A DNA stretch of 64,000 nt. Source: Fontibacillus puldeungensis (GTDB taxonomy: Bacteria; Bacillota; Bacilli; Paenibacillales; Paenibacillaceae). Under the pieces are notes generated by a model. It was not told where the DNA came from and did not search any database. It saw only the letters and a program-made list of their open reading frames with translations. Shown here piece by piece: positions 18,068 through 26,710 of the stretch. Location of the stretch: positions 62,001-126,000 of the forward strand of contig NZ_JBHTLM010000001.1 of NCBI RefSeq assembly GCF_042678945.1. Reading direction: 5' to 3'. The position numbers and the translations under genes are program-made. Within the stretch, counting starts at the first letter, position 1. Each line of letters opens with the position of its first letter.

Positions 18068-18125
18068 TTGACACCTTCCCCCTTCAATGATAAGATAAGT
18101 TTCAATAATTCATATTAAACTTATC
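18068..18125 (+). promoter_or_regulatory. Promoter and inverted repeat before the hydrolase gene
   Basis: TTGACA (18068-18073), 17 bases, TAAGAT (18091-18096). A perfect 9-bp inverted repeat GATAAGTTT / AAACTTATC (18094-18102 and 18117-18125) begins at the -10 and covers the likely start point, so it could be an operator or a 5' hairpin. Confidence 0.55.
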
Positions 18126-18177
18126 GGAATAAGTATAATAAGTCGATTCAGACGAACGAAGTGGGGGAGGAAGTCAT

Positions 18178-19005
18178 ATGGAAAGGCAAATCGTCATCAA
18201 GCATGAGAACGAGGAGATTGCAGCCAGCATCCATTATCCGGCAAAAGGAAAACAGGAGGGACGCTGTAAGCTACGGGCACCGCTCGTTGTCATTTGTCAT
18301 GGCTTTGTCGGCAGCCGGATCGGAGTAGATCGGTTGTTTGTCAAAACTGCACGTGAGCTTGCCACGGAAGGGTTCCTCGTCGTTCGGTTCGACTATATCG
18401 GCTGCGGGGAAAGCAGTGGCAATTACGGTGAACATGGTATTGACTCATTAATTGCCCAGACCCGTACGGTGCTTGAATATGGGCTTGACTCATTTGATAT
18501 TGATCCTACACGAGTAACGCTAATTGGACATAGCTTGGGCGGAGCGGTGGCTTTACTTACCGCCGTGAAGGATCGCCGGGTGAAAAACTTAGTATTATGG
18601 TCGCCCGTTGGCTATCCGTTCACCGATATCGTCAAAATTACGGGACGCCGTGTGTATGACAACGCGATAAAGAATGGCAGAGCCGACTATCTTGGTTATG
18701 GCTTTACTTCGCATTTCTTTGATTCATTAGGCACGTCACAGCCTTTTCAAGAGGCTACGAAGTTTACTGGGGATGTGCTGGTGGTGCACGGCACTTCCGA
18801 TGAATCCATCCCCGTCGATTATGCTTTCTTATATCAGAAGGTGTTTTGGACGCGGCCGGAAGGGCGCTGTGATAAAGAAATATTGTTTCAGGCCAATCAC
18901 ACGTATTCCTCTGGAGAGCACCAATCCGAACTTATCCGCAAAACGAGACATTGGCTCGGAGGTCTTGAAGCGGTCCAAACGGACTGGCAGCATTGGATGA
19001 TCTGA
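18178..19005 (+). CDS. Alpha/beta hydrolase (serine esterase type)
   Basis: A 275-residue alpha/beta-hydrolase. The oxyanion motif HGFVGS is at 41-46, the nucleophile elbow GHSLGG has Ser119, a late Asp lies in HGTSDESIP and a late His in QANHTYSS. The S33-like or cinnamoyl-esterase-like shape suggests a cytoplasmic carboxylesterase; the substrate cannot be told. No signal peptide. The start is an ATG behind GGGGGAGGAAG. It stands alone behind its own promoter. Confidence 0.82.
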   Translation: MERQIVIKHENEEIAASIHYPAKGKQEGRCKLRAPLVVICHGFVGSRIGVDRLFVKTARELATEGFLVVRFDYIGCGESSGNYGEHGIDSLIAQTRTVLEYGLDSFDIDPTRVTLIGHSLGGAVALLTAVKDRRVKNLVLWSPVGYPFTDIVKITGRRVYDNAIKNGRADYLGYGFTSHFFDSLGTSQPFQEATKFTGDVLVVHGTSDESIPVDYAFLYQKVFWTRPEGRCDKEILFQANHTYSSGEHQSELIRKTRHWLGGLEAVQTDWQHWMI

Positions 19006-19124
19006 ACAGAAGAAAGCTCTCGGACTATGATAGGAATAAGCCTGTTTTAACGCTAAACTGGTAAATAACTCCCTATAAGGATACAATGGAAGTATAATCA
19101 ATTTGGCGTAGGGAGGTTTGCAAC

Positions 19125-19931
19125 ATGACGCAGCCTGCATTGTTTATTGCACACGGATCGCCGACATTGGCTATCGAACAAAATGCGTACACGAGCTTTC
19201 TTAAGCAGTTGGGACAAGAGACTCTCAAGCCGCCCAAAGCCGCCCTGATCTTCTCTGCTCATTGGGACGATTCCACCCAGTGGCTGACAACGGACCGTAC
19301 GCACCTGACACTGCATGATTTTTACGGATTTCCTGAAGAGATGTATTCCATTGAGTACCCTGTGTCCGGTCATCCGGAGCTGAGTCAGGAGATCGAGGCA
19401 ATCTTCCACGCTCACAATTTGCCATACCGGCTATCCGCCGGAAGAGGACTTGACCACGGAGCTTGGGTGGTGCTGCGCTCACTGTTTCCCGAAGGAAATA
19501 TCCCGGCGGTGGCTTTGTCCGTCGACTCCAAACGTTCCCCGGAGGAACAGTATGCCATAGGAAAAATGCTATCAGAACTGCGGCAAAAGGATGTACTCAT
19601 CATCGGAAGCGGCGGGTTGGTCCACAACTTGCGGATGCTTGGTGAAGAAGGAAGCGAACCAGCGCCTTGGGCGGTAGAGTTCGATGCGTGGATCAGCGAA
19701 CAGCTTACCGGTTGGAATTTACGCCAGTTGTTTGATTATGACAAAAAAGCTCCTCATGTTCGGACGGCAGTGCCGTCTTACGGTAAGGAGCATTTTGTTC
19801 CTCTGCTTTACGCTATGGGGGCGGCTGATGATGACCGGCGTGCGGCCAAGCTGTTTCAAGGTTATCAATATGGAAGTCTCAGCTTGAACTGCTGGATGTT
19901 CGGTGGAATGCACCAAGCGAACCATGAATAA
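19125..19931 (+). CDS. ygiD: Extradiol dioxygenase, LigB/DODA (YgiD) family
   Basis: A 268-residue class III extradiol dioxygenase homologue of the 4,5-DOPA dioxygenase type. Metal-binding His residues are visible in FIAHGSP (near residue 10), FSAHWD (near 43) and GLVHNLR. GRGLDHGAWVVLR is the family core motif. Such enzymes open catechol-type rings with non-haem iron or zinc; the natural substrate here is unknown. An AGGGAGG ribosome site precedes the ATG, and a terminator follows closely. Confidence 0.85.
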   Translation: MTQPALFIAHGSPTLAIEQNAYTSFLKQLGQETLKPPKAALIFSAHWDDSTQWLTTDRTHLTLHDFYGFPEEMYSIEYPVSGHPELSQEIEAIFHAHNLPYRLSAGRGLDHGAWVVLRSLFPEGNIPAVALSVDSKRSPEEQYAIGKMLSELRQKDVLIIGSGGLVHNLRMLGEEGSEPAPWAVEFDAWISEQLTGWNLRQLFDYDKKAPHVRTAVPSYGKEHFVPLLYAMGAADDDRRAAKLFQGYQYGSLSLNCWMFGGMHQANHE

Positions 19932-19938
19932 AAAAGAT

Positions 19939-19978
19939 AAGCGCAGAACCTATAATGGTTGCTGCGCTTTTGTTTTTT
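19939..19978 (+). terminator. Intrinsic terminator of the dioxygenase gene
   Basis: AGCGCAG (19940-19946) pairs with CTGCGCT (19962-19968), followed by TTTTGTTTTTT. The next gene is on the other strand and ends 8 bases away. Confidence 0.85.
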
Positions 19979-19985
19979 CATAATT

Positions 19986-20465
19986 TTAGTGAGAAGCAGA
20001 GCCCCGTCGGAAATAAGGGGAGATGAAATAATCCAAGCCGATTCTTCCGGCATTGGCCCCGGCGACAACGATAAACATTTCCAGAAGGAGCATTTGCGCA
20101 TTGGTGCTTACGGTTCCAGAGAACAAGAAGGCGAAGTTCATCAACATGCCAAAGAAAGCGGCAGCCCAGGCAAATACGCCAAGAATAAGACCTGCCCCAA
20201 CCAAAAGCTCCCCCCACGGTACAAGAACATTAAACAATCCAACATTGGGTAGAGCAAAATTTTCAAGAAAGGTTGCCCACCATTGCTGTACGGCCGGATG
20301 TTCTCCTCCCGTTTGGGCCAAGGCTCCCTTCATAAAGCCTGAAGCGTCAAATCCTCCGGTAATTTTCCCCCAGCCGGAAGTTAACCATTCATACCCCAAA
20401 TATAAACGGATTGCCGTAAGCAACCAAGAGGCTACAACACTTTCCCGCAACCATTTAACGATCAT
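19986..20465 (-). CDS. DoxX-family membrane protein
   Basis: A roughly 159-residue membrane protein with four hydrophobic helices and the DoxX-type pattern RLYLGYEWLTSGWGK, then PWGELLVGAGLILG. DoxX proteins are four-helix membrane proteins linked to quinone or redox functions; the role here is unknown. The start is set at ATG 20465 because AAAGGG lies nine bases upstream. Longer in-frame starts up to 20573 lack a good ribosome site. Confidence 0.75.
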   Translation of the reverse strand: MIVKWLRESVVASWLLTAIRLYLGYEWLTSGWGKITGGFDASGFMKGALAQTGGEHPAVQQWWATFLENFALPNVGLFNVLVPWGELLVGAGLILGVFAWAAAFFGMLMNFAFLFSGTVSTNAQMLLLEMFIVVAGANAGRIGLDYFISPYFRRGSASH

Positions 20466-20692
20466 GCGCCTCATCCCTTTCTGCAATATTTTGTGACAGA
20501 AGTCGAGCCTATATTGAGTATTTTGCCCTTCCATGTTTGTTATCATCATAGTGGGAAATATTAGAAACTTCAATATTTAGTTAAAATTTTAAACATGTGT
20601 GAATTTGCCGCATTTTCTGATCTTTCCCGAAAGATCGCATTCGACGTATAATGTTAGAAAATGCTTGGAATAACGGAGAGGAACGATATAAT

Positions 20693-21766
20693 TTGAAATG
20701 GTCGAAATTTGTAGTTTTAGGGATGCTGTCCGCCGCATTGATGCTCGTTTCCGCTTGCGGGAATGCGGCTGAGGAGGCTAAGCAGGTTGTACCTGCAGAG
20801 GAAGCGACGCCACAGCAGACCACACCTCAGGAACAAAAAGATATAGCGCCTGCGGCTCCAGCCTATACCGCACCGCTTACGGGCATGCCGCTGGACGAGC
20901 CGTTAACTGGGCGGCCGTTAGCCGTAATGGTCAATAACGCTCCCGCAGCCCGGCCTCAGTCGGGATTAACCGATGCGGACATGATCTATGAAGTACTTGC
21001 CGAGGGCGGGGTAACCCGGCTCGTTGCCATTTACCAAAGTCATATGGAAGCCGCAAAGATCGGACCTATTCGCAGCATTCGCCCCTACATGATCGATTTG
21101 GGCGAAAGCTATCATGGTGTACTCGTCCATGCCGGGGCGAGCAACGACGCCTATGCGATCCTTCAGCGACAGCATAAGGAGGACCTCGACGAGATAACGA
21201 ACGCGAGTCGTTATTTTTGGCGGGACAAGTCCCGCAAGCCTCCGCACAATTTGTACTCGAATCCGGAAAAGTTGCTGGAAGGTGCAGCTAAACGGAAATA
21301 TGCGATAGAAGATACGAAGGTTCCGGGATACTCTTTTTACAAAGAGGATGAAACGCCTGTTTCCGGGGAGTCTGTCAGCAAGCTGGAGGTTAAGTTTCAA
21401 CTCAGCAATTATAAGGTTAGCTACGAATATGACCCGGCGTCCAAGCAGTACAAACGGTTTGTTAATGGTAAGACGCATATGGATCTTGAGACCGGGGAGC
21501 AGCTAAAAGCTACTAATGTTGTTGTGATGGGAGCCGACCACAAGGTCATGGACGAGGTTGGGCGGCTGGATGTGGATTTACAGCTTGGGGGAGAAGCGCT
21601 CCTCTTTCAGCGTGGCCAGATGATTCGGGCTCAGTGGATCCGCCGGGCGGACGACATTATCCGGTTCATTAAGGACAATAAGGAGCTTCCTTTTTATCCG
21701 GGAAATACCATCATCAATGTAGTGCCTAATTCACCAAACTTCGACAGTCATGTTAAGACAGAGTAA
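20693..21766 (+). CDS. yerB: DUF3048 lipoprotein (YerB-like)
   Basis: A 357-residue secreted lipoprotein. The signal peptide MKWSKFVVLGMLSAALMLVSAC ends in the lipobox VSAC, so it should be anchored on the outer face of the membrane. The mature part has the DUF3048 N-terminal domain (ARPQSGLTDADMIYEVLAEG and RSIRPYMIDL) and its C-terminal partner domain. Function is unknown. The TTG at 20693 is chosen because GGAGAGG lies 11 bases upstream and it gives a proper signal peptide. Confidence 0.85.
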   Translation: MKWSKFVVLGMLSAALMLVSACGNAAEEAKQVVPAEEATPQQTTPQEQKDIAPAAPAYTAPLTGMPLDEPLTGRPLAVMVNNAPAARPQSGLTDADMIYEVLAEGGVTRLVAIYQSHMEAAKIGPIRSIRPYMIDLGESYHGVLVHAGASNDAYAILQRQHKEDLDEITNASRYFWRDKSRKPPHNLYSNPEKLLEGAAKRKYAIEDTKVPGYSFYKEDETPVSGESVSKLEVKFQLSNYKVSYEYDPASKQYKRFVNGKTHMDLETGEQLKATNVVVMGADHKVMDEVGRLDVDLQLGGEALLFQRGQMIRAQWIRRADDIIRFIKDNKELPFYPGNTIINVVPNSPNFDSHVKTE

Positions 21767-21857
21767 CAATATTGTAAATAATGTTTGTATTTTTATGGAA
21801 TGTAAAGGATAAGCATGTCAGAAAAAGGGGAAATATAAGCGAAAGAACGTGAAATGT

Positions 21858-21896
21858 TTGCAACAATATTAACTATCTGTTAACTAGTTGTGATAA
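21858..21896 (+). promoter_or_regulatory. Possible Pho box (four hexamers at 11-bp spacing)
   Basis: TTGCAA, TTAACT, TTAACT and TGATAA start at 21858, 21869, 21880 and 21891, each followed by 5 bases. B. subtilis PhoP binds direct repeats of TT(A/C/T)A(C/T)A-like hexamers spaced about 11 bp. The site lies 60 bases before a phosphate uptake pair. The outer two hexamers are poor matches. Confidence 0.45.
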
Positions 21897-21957
21897 GATA
21901 GTCAAGGTTGTATATAACGACCTTTTGAAATACCTCATAGAAGAAAAGGGGATAATG

Positions 21958-22572
21958 ATGCGAATTAAGAAAAAAGACATCTTTTTCCAAACTTTGGAGA
22001 ATATGGCGGACACTATCGTGCATTCGGCGGATTATTTCGCCCAGCAGGTCGCTGAATTTAAGGATGTAGAAATGTTCGCTAAGAAGATGAAGGAATTCGA
22101 ATCCAAATGCGATGAATATACCCATACAATCATCGTTGAACTTAATAAGACGTTTATTACGCCGATTGAACGCGACGATATTATGCACCTGATCACTGCG
22201 CTTGATGACGTTATCGACGGTCTGGAGGCTTCGACTTCCCGTTTTTTCATGTACAACCTGTCGGAGCCGGACGAGCACATCGCACACTTCGCAGAGATTT
22301 TGCGGAATTCGGCGTATGAAATTCAAAAAGCAATCCACCTGCTTTCGCAGAAGAAATTGCTGGCTATTCGCGAATACACCATTCGTTTGAATGACTTGGA
22401 GAATCAGGGCGACGAAGTGCTGCGGATCTGCATCAAGGAACTGTTCATGAAGGTGAAAGATCCGATTGAGCTGATCAAGAAAAAAGAAATCTACGAACGG
22501 TTGGAAACGACTACAGACGCTTGCGAAAAGGTTGCCAACATGCTGGAATCCATTATCATGCGTAATTCTTAA
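21958..22572 (+). CDS. DUF47 / PhoU-like accessory protein of Pit phosphate transporter
   Basis: A 204-residue all-helical protein (MRIKKKDIFFQTLENMADT...), of the DUF47 (TIGR00153) family related to PhoU. Its genes usually sit directly before a Pit-type phosphate permease, as here. Conserved acidic helices such as ITALDDVIDGLE are visible, fitting metal binding in PhoU-like folds. ATG 21958 is preferred, with AAAGGGG 6 bases upstream. It probably modulates the transporter from the cytoplasm. Confidence 0.88.
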   Translation: MRIKKKDIFFQTLENMADTIVHSADYFAQQVAEFKDVEMFAKKMKEFESKCDEYTHTIIVELNKTFITPIERDDIMHLITALDDVIDGLEASTSRFFMYNLSEPDEHIAHFAEILRNSAYEIQKAIHLLSQKKLLAIREYTIRLNDLENQGDEVLRICIKELFMKVKDPIELIKKKEIYERLETTTDACEKVANMLESIIMRNS

Positions 22573-22611
22573 TTGCTTCACTGCTCATAATCGATATTCG
22601 GGAGGTTTGAA

Positions 22612-22629
22612 TTGCGCGGATTTACATAA
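22612..22629 (+). other. Possible five-codon leader ORF before pit
   Basis: A strong GGGAGGTTTGAA ribosome site precedes TTG CGC GGA TTT ACA TAA. The frame is that of pit but stops twice before the pit ATG at 22657, which itself lacks a clear ribosome site. It may be a leader peptide, or the remains of an older longer start. Very short, so support is weak. Confidence 0.3.
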
Positions 22630-22656
22630 AGACAACTATCTGTGCAAAGATAAAAT

Positions 22657-23640
22657 ATGGATACAATGATCATATTTATCGTCATTATTCTGGCGCTTGG
22701 CTTTGACTTCATTAACGGATTCCATGATACGGCGAATGCGATTGCTACTTCGGTGTCCACACGAGCCTTAAAGCCGCGGACGGCGATATTGATGGCGGCG
22801 GTTATGAATTTTCTCGGGGCCATGTTGTTTACAGGCGTAGCGAAGACGATCGGTGGAAGCGTGGCGGATCCAGCCAAGCTGGACAATGGTCTTGAGATTT
22901 TAGTTGCTACGCTGCTGTCTGCGATTATTTGGAATTTGATCACTTGGTGGTTCGGAATTCCGTCTTCATCCTCGCATGCTCTGATCGGGTCGCTGGCGGG
23001 AGCGGTGTATGTCGGGGCTGGACCGGACAAGCTGAATTGGAGCGGCTTTACGACGATTATCGAGGGCCTGCTTCTCTCCCCGGTCATCGCGTTTGTCGTC
23101 GGTTTCATCATCATGACCATACTCAAATGGATTTTTGCTTCGCATAGTCCGCATACGGTGAACAAAGGCTTCCGCTCGATGCAAATCATCACTGCGGCGC
23201 TTCAAAGCTTCACTCACGGTACAAATGATGCGCAAAAGGCGATGGGGATCATCACCTTTGCCCTCGTGACCGCCAAGTTTCAGGATCATATGGAGGTTCC
23301 GATTTGGGTAAAAATTGCCGCCGCCTTGTCCATGGCGCTAGGTACGTCAATTGGCGGCTGGAAGATCATTAAAACGATGGGGACGAAAATATTCAAGATC
23401 GAACCGATCAACGGGTTTGCATCGGATGTTTCCGCCGCTTCGGTTATCTTCGGAGCAACGTTGTTTCATTTACCGGTAAGCACTACGCATGCTATTACGT
23501 CCGCTATTTTGGGCGTAGGATCGGCAAAACGCTTCTCCGCCGTACGCTGGTCGATGGCCGGAAGGATCGTTATCGCTTGGGTCATTACTATTCCGATCGT
23601 TTTCATCATGGCCGGAGGAATTTACAAGCTGCTGTTCTAA
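22657..23640 (+). CDS. pit: Low-affinity inorganic phosphate transporter, PiT family
   Basis: A 327-residue membrane protein of about ten helices. The PiT signature GFDFINGFHDTANAIATSVSTRAL near the N terminus is repeated in inverted-topology form as SFTHGTNDAQKAMGI. It imports phosphate with a cation. The upstream DUF47 gene and possible Pho box support the role. The ATG at 22657 has only a weak upstream AAAGAT. The strong ribosome site further up leads to a five-codon frame instead. A terminator follows. Confidence 0.93.
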   Translation: MDTMIIFIVIILALGFDFINGFHDTANAIATSVSTRALKPRTAILMAAVMNFLGAMLFTGVAKTIGGSVADPAKLDNGLEILVATLLSAIIWNLITWWFGIPSSSSHALIGSLAGAVYVGAGPDKLNWSGFTTIIEGLLLSPVIAFVVGFIIMTILKWIFASHSPHTVNKGFRSMQIITAALQSFTHGTNDAQKAMGIITFALVTAKFQDHMEVPIWVKIAAALSMALGTSIGGWKIIKTMGTKIFKIEPINGFASDVSAASVIFGATLFHLPVSTTHAITSAILGVGSAKRFSAVRWSMAGRIVIAWVITIPIVFIMAGGIYKLLF

Positions 23641-23662
23641 GCAAATGAAGCATTAGTGGAAA

Positions 23663-23691
23663 AGCCAATCTGCTGAAGATTGGCTTTTTTT
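23663..23691 (+). terminator. Intrinsic terminator of pit
   Basis: AGCCAATC pairs with GATTGGCT around TGCTGAA, followed by seven T residues, 22 bases after the pit stop. Confidence 0.9.
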
Positions 23692-23746
23692 GAATCGTAA
23701 AACAAATTGCGCTATAGTGATTGCTAGTGAAAGGGGGAGGGCTCAT

Positions 23747-24706
23747 TTGATTAGAGTCATGGGGATGACACACGACCACAAGGTGGAGACGGGAATCCCG
23801 CTAGAGCGGATCCAAGATGGGGACTACGTGTGGACTTGGGTCGATTTTAGCGAGCCGACACCGGAGGAGACCGATCTGTTAGGATCATTTTTTCAATTTC
23901 ACCCTCTGGCGATTGAGGACTGTTTACATGTATTGCAGCGGCCCAAGCTCGATTATTATGAGGATTATCAATTTTTGGTGCTGCATGCCCTGGATCCGGG
24001 AACTTTGGCAACGGTGGAAGTTAACTTATTTTTAGCCGATAAATATTTAGTGTCCTTTCATCATCAAGATTTGCAGGAAATGGACGAGGCCTGGGACAAA
24101 ATGCTGAAGCGGTCCCATGAACGAAAAGTGTGGACGCACGGCCCTTATGCCGCTACATATATCGTGATCGACAGCTTGGTGGATCAGTATTTCCCATGTG
24201 TATACATCATCGAAGATGAGCTGGATGAGCTTGAGAATACCGGCAGTCGTGAATCGGTGGAGCTGCTGATGAATCAGGTGTTCGACCTGCGAAGCAGATT
24301 GCTGAAGCTGCGGCGCACGATCGTGCCGATGCGTGATTTGATGTACCGGATTTTGAATTCACAGCACGTTCAGGGCGAGAAGGAACCGCGTGCTTATTAC
24401 GCGGACATTTACGACCATTTGCTAAAGCTGTCGGAGATGATCGAGTCGGACCGTGAAATGACGGCGGATCTGCGGGACTCCTACATATCGCTAAATTCCA
24501 ATCGCATGAACGGAATTATGAAAACACTGACCGTCATCACGACGATCTTTATGCCGCTAACGCTTATTGCCGGTATTTACGGCATGAACTTTAAAAATAT
24601 GCCGGAGCTCGGATGGAGGTACGGGTATTTCACCGTACTCGGCGTTATGATCGGGCTCAGTGGCTGGATGATTCTCTGGTTCAGCAGACGGGGCTGGTTT
24701 AAATAA
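23747..24706 (+). CDS. corA: CorA-type magnesium transporter
   Basis: A 319-residue CorA protein: a soluble N-terminal domain, long stalk helices (residues about 150-250), and two C-terminal membrane helices with the selectivity motif GMN (IYGMNFKNMPE). It forms pentameric Mg2+ (or Co2+) channels in the membrane. Start TTG 23747 has AAGGGGGAGG six bases upstream; an earlier in-frame TTG at 23690 overlaps the pit terminator and is rejected. Confidence 0.93.
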   Translation: MIRVMGMTHDHKVETGIPLERIQDGDYVWTWVDFSEPTPEETDLLGSFFQFHPLAIEDCLHVLQRPKLDYYEDYQFLVLHALDPGTLATVEVNLFLADKYLVSFHHQDLQEMDEAWDKMLKRSHERKVWTHGPYAATYIVIDSLVDQYFPCVYIIEDELDELENTGSRESVELLMNQVFDLRSRLLKLRRTIVPMRDLMYRILNSQHVQGEKEPRAYYADIYDHLLKLSEMIESDREMTADLRDSYISLNSNRMNGIMKTLTVITTIFMPLTLIAGIYGMNFKNMPELGWRYGYFTVLGVMIGLSGWMILWFSRRGWFK

Positions 24707-24723
24707 AACGGTCTTTTAGCATG

Positions 24724-24748
24724 AAAAAAACCGCCGGATTAACGGCGG
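24724..24748 (-). terminator. Terminator of the YqfQ-like gene, stop codon in the loop
   Basis: On the minus strand CCGCCG pairs with CGGCGG and is followed by seven T residues. The TAA of the YqfQ-like gene lies in the 6-base loop. Confidence 0.8.
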
Positions 24749-25251
24749 CGCTTGGTGGACTTACCTCGTTTGCTTGTGCTGTTGCGGCTGCGTGAGCCGG
24801 ATGAGCCCTTGCGCGTGCTTTTCTTGCGGCTGTTTTTGCGGCGCTTCGGACTATATTCATCCAGCCCACCGCCCTGGAGCTTGGCGCCTTTTTTACCTCC
24901 CGGCAGAAGCCCGGCAAACATTTTCGCCATCGGGGCGAACTGCTGAACGGTTTGCATCACCTTCTGCACTTTTCCCACCGTTGCCAGAATACCTTCAATA
25001 CCGCCCAGACGTTCAACGATGCCCTTCAGGTCGCCGAGGTTTGGGAGCGAAAGACCGCCTCCCGCTGCTTTGGCCGCACTTTCCGCTGCCTCTCCGGGGA
25101 GAGAAGCGGGAACTGGGCTCTGCGGGGCTAAAGGCACGAGGGCGGACGCTTCCGCCTTGACCGATTCATAAGGATTCACTCCCGGGTAGTAATTCGAATA
25201 AGGGTAAAATGATCGCTCCTGACTTTGCCGGGGAGCATGATAATGTGGCAT
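24739..25251 (-). CDS. YqfQ/VrrA-like protein with basic C-terminal tail
   Basis: A 170-residue protein with three parts: a Tyr/Pro-rich start (MPHYHAPRQSQERSFYPYSNY), a helical middle (LGGIEGILATVGKVQKVMQ, then FAPMAKMFAGLLPG) resembling the YqfQ family, and a C-terminal 40 residues made almost only of Lys, Arg and Ser. The tail suggests nucleic acid or spore-surface association, but function is unknown. ATG 25251 has AAAAAGGAA upstream. It is convergent to corA. Confidence 0.6.
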   Translation of the reverse strand: MPHYHAPRQSQERSFYPYSNYYPGVNPYESVKAEASALVPLAPQSPVPASLPGEAAESAAKAAGGGLSLPNLGDLKGIVERLGGIEGILATVGKVQKVMQTVQQFAPMAKMFAGLLPGGKKGAKLQGGGLDEYSPKRRKNSRKKSTRKGSSGSRSRNSTSKRGKSTKRRR

Positions 25252-25515
25252 GATATCACATTCCTTTTTGGATATTTTGACGCAGCCGTTCTTACCTATC
25301 AAAATTAGGGTTTTTGGCTGCCGCAGCTGAGGCTTTTCCTTAAATAGGCGTTTGTATTACTATACTGTATGTGCTCCGGGCGGCGGGCGTATGGACGAAT
25401 GTCCCGGTTTTGGTAGGCCTTTGCGGATTTTGGGCGTTCTTTCTGTAATGCGTGAAATCGTTAATGCTTGAAAAGGAGGACTCCGCTCGAGTACAATGGA
25501 ATTGGGGTATCAGAA

Positions 25516-25827
25516 ATGGTAGGGGATGATTATTCAGTGCAACTCAAGAAGTTGAATGATAAAACAATTGATCAATTATTTGAAGCAATCCTAACTTTGA
25601 AAGACATTGAGGAATGTTACGTTTTTTTTGACGATCTCTGCACGGTTAATGAGATTCAATCCTTGTCCCAGCGGCTGGAGGTTGCTCGCATGCTTGGCAA
25701 GGGAAATACGTACAATCAAATTGAAGCGGAGACGGGTGCCAGCACGGCAACGATTTCTCGCGTTAAGCGCTGCCTCAATTATGGCAACGACGGTTACAAA
25801 ATGACATTGGATCGTTTAGGACGATAA
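25516..25827 (+). CDS. yerC: YerC/TrpR-related DNA-binding protein
   Basis: A roughly 103-residue protein containing FFDDLCTVNEIQSLSQRLEVARML and the helix-turn-helix ETGASTATISRVKRCLNYG, nearly identical in pattern to B. subtilis YerC of the TrpR-like family. The start is uncertain: an AAAAGGAGG site at 25471-25479 is too far from ATG 25516 (36 bases), and GTG 25537 would give the classical YerC N terminus. It is followed after 3 bases by the CbiX gene. Confidence 0.85.
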   Translation: MVGDDYSVQLKKLNDKTIDQLFEAILTLKDIEECYVFFDDLCTVNEIQSLSQRLEVARMLGKGNTYNQIEAETGASTATISRVKRCLNYGNDGYKMTLDRLGR

Positions 25828-25830
25828 GCA

Positions 25831-26679
25831 GTGAAACCGAAAAGGGAGCAACAGTCAGAGCCGGCGGCGGCAGAGTGTCATAAAGAGTTGTCTGCCGCGG
25901 GCTCTGTGCCAGGATCAAAACCAGGGGTAATTGTCATCAGTCACGGCTCTCCTGATGAGAGCTGGGTGAAGCTGGTGGACAGTGCTGTACAATCCTTGGC
26001 CGAGTCATTACCTCCGGACCTTCCGGTCGAATCCTCATTTCTGGAGGCGGTGGAGGGACGGCTCATCCAGGACGGGATTGATCGTCTGGAAGCAAAGGGA
26101 GTGACTGATATGATCGTCATTCCCTTGTTCGTATCTTCCGGAAGCACACATATTGATGAAATCGCCTACGCGTTGGGCATGAAGGAAACACCGGAGAAGG
26201 AAACCGACCTTGAACGTTTTCGGTTGTCTGCTCGGGTGTATTTTGGCGAGCCTATCAATGACGATCCGCTGATTGCTGAAATGGTATGGGACAAGGCTAA
26301 ACCGCTGTCAGTGCGCCCGGATCGAGAGGTGCTGCTACTGGTTGGGCACGGGAGCGTACATCCCGGATTTTTGGAGCGTTGGGAACGGGGGATTCGTTTG
26401 CTTGCGGCTCGTACCGGGCAGGTTAGCGGGCTGGCGGGTGGTGCTGATTATGCCCTGCTTAATCCCGATAGTGTGCGCAGCAAGGTTGCTGCTTGGTCGG
26501 GGCGGGGGTACGATGTAATCGTGGCACCCTTGTTCTTAAGTGCTGGCTATTTTACGAAAACGACGATCCCTTTGCGTCTGGACGGGCTTCCATACAAATA
26601 CTCGGAAGAAGCCTTGCTTCCGCATCCGCTGCTGTCCCGCTGGATGTTAGGGCAAATATTGAATATAATGGGATCATGA
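25831..26679 (+). CDS. CbiX-domain chelatase-like protein
   Basis: A 282-residue protein with two CbiX-type halves. The first has VIVISHGSPDESW and a DMIVIPLFVSSGSTHIDEI loop; the second has LLLVGHGSVHPGF and DVIVAPLFLSAGYFTKTTIP. The HGS histidines and second histidines are the metal-chelation residues of sirohydrochlorin cobalto- or ferrochelatases. No other sirohaem or cobalamin gene is near, so the substrate is open. GTG start; weak ribosome site; likely co-transcribed with yerC. Confidence 0.78.
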   Translation: MKPKREQQSEPAAAECHKELSAAGSVPGSKPGVIVISHGSPDESWVKLVDSAVQSLAESLPPDLPVESSFLEAVEGRLIQDGIDRLEAKGVTDMIVIPLFVSSGSTHIDEIAYALGMKETPEKETDLERFRLSARVYFGEPINDDPLIAEMVWDKAKPLSVRPDREVLLLVGHGSVHPGFLERWERGIRLLAARTGQVSGLAGGADYALLNPDSVRSKVAAWSGRGYDVIVAPLFLSAGYFTKTTIPLRLDGLPYKYSEEALLPHPLLSRWMLGQILNIMGS

Positions 26680-26710
26680 ACAATTCGACAGATCAGGTGG
26701 CGTTAGTGGA

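Noticed and set aside
22578..23192. Minus-strand open frame opposite pit (204 codons)
   Set aside because: The sense strand encodes an unmistakable PiT transporter, and the antisense product shows no family features.
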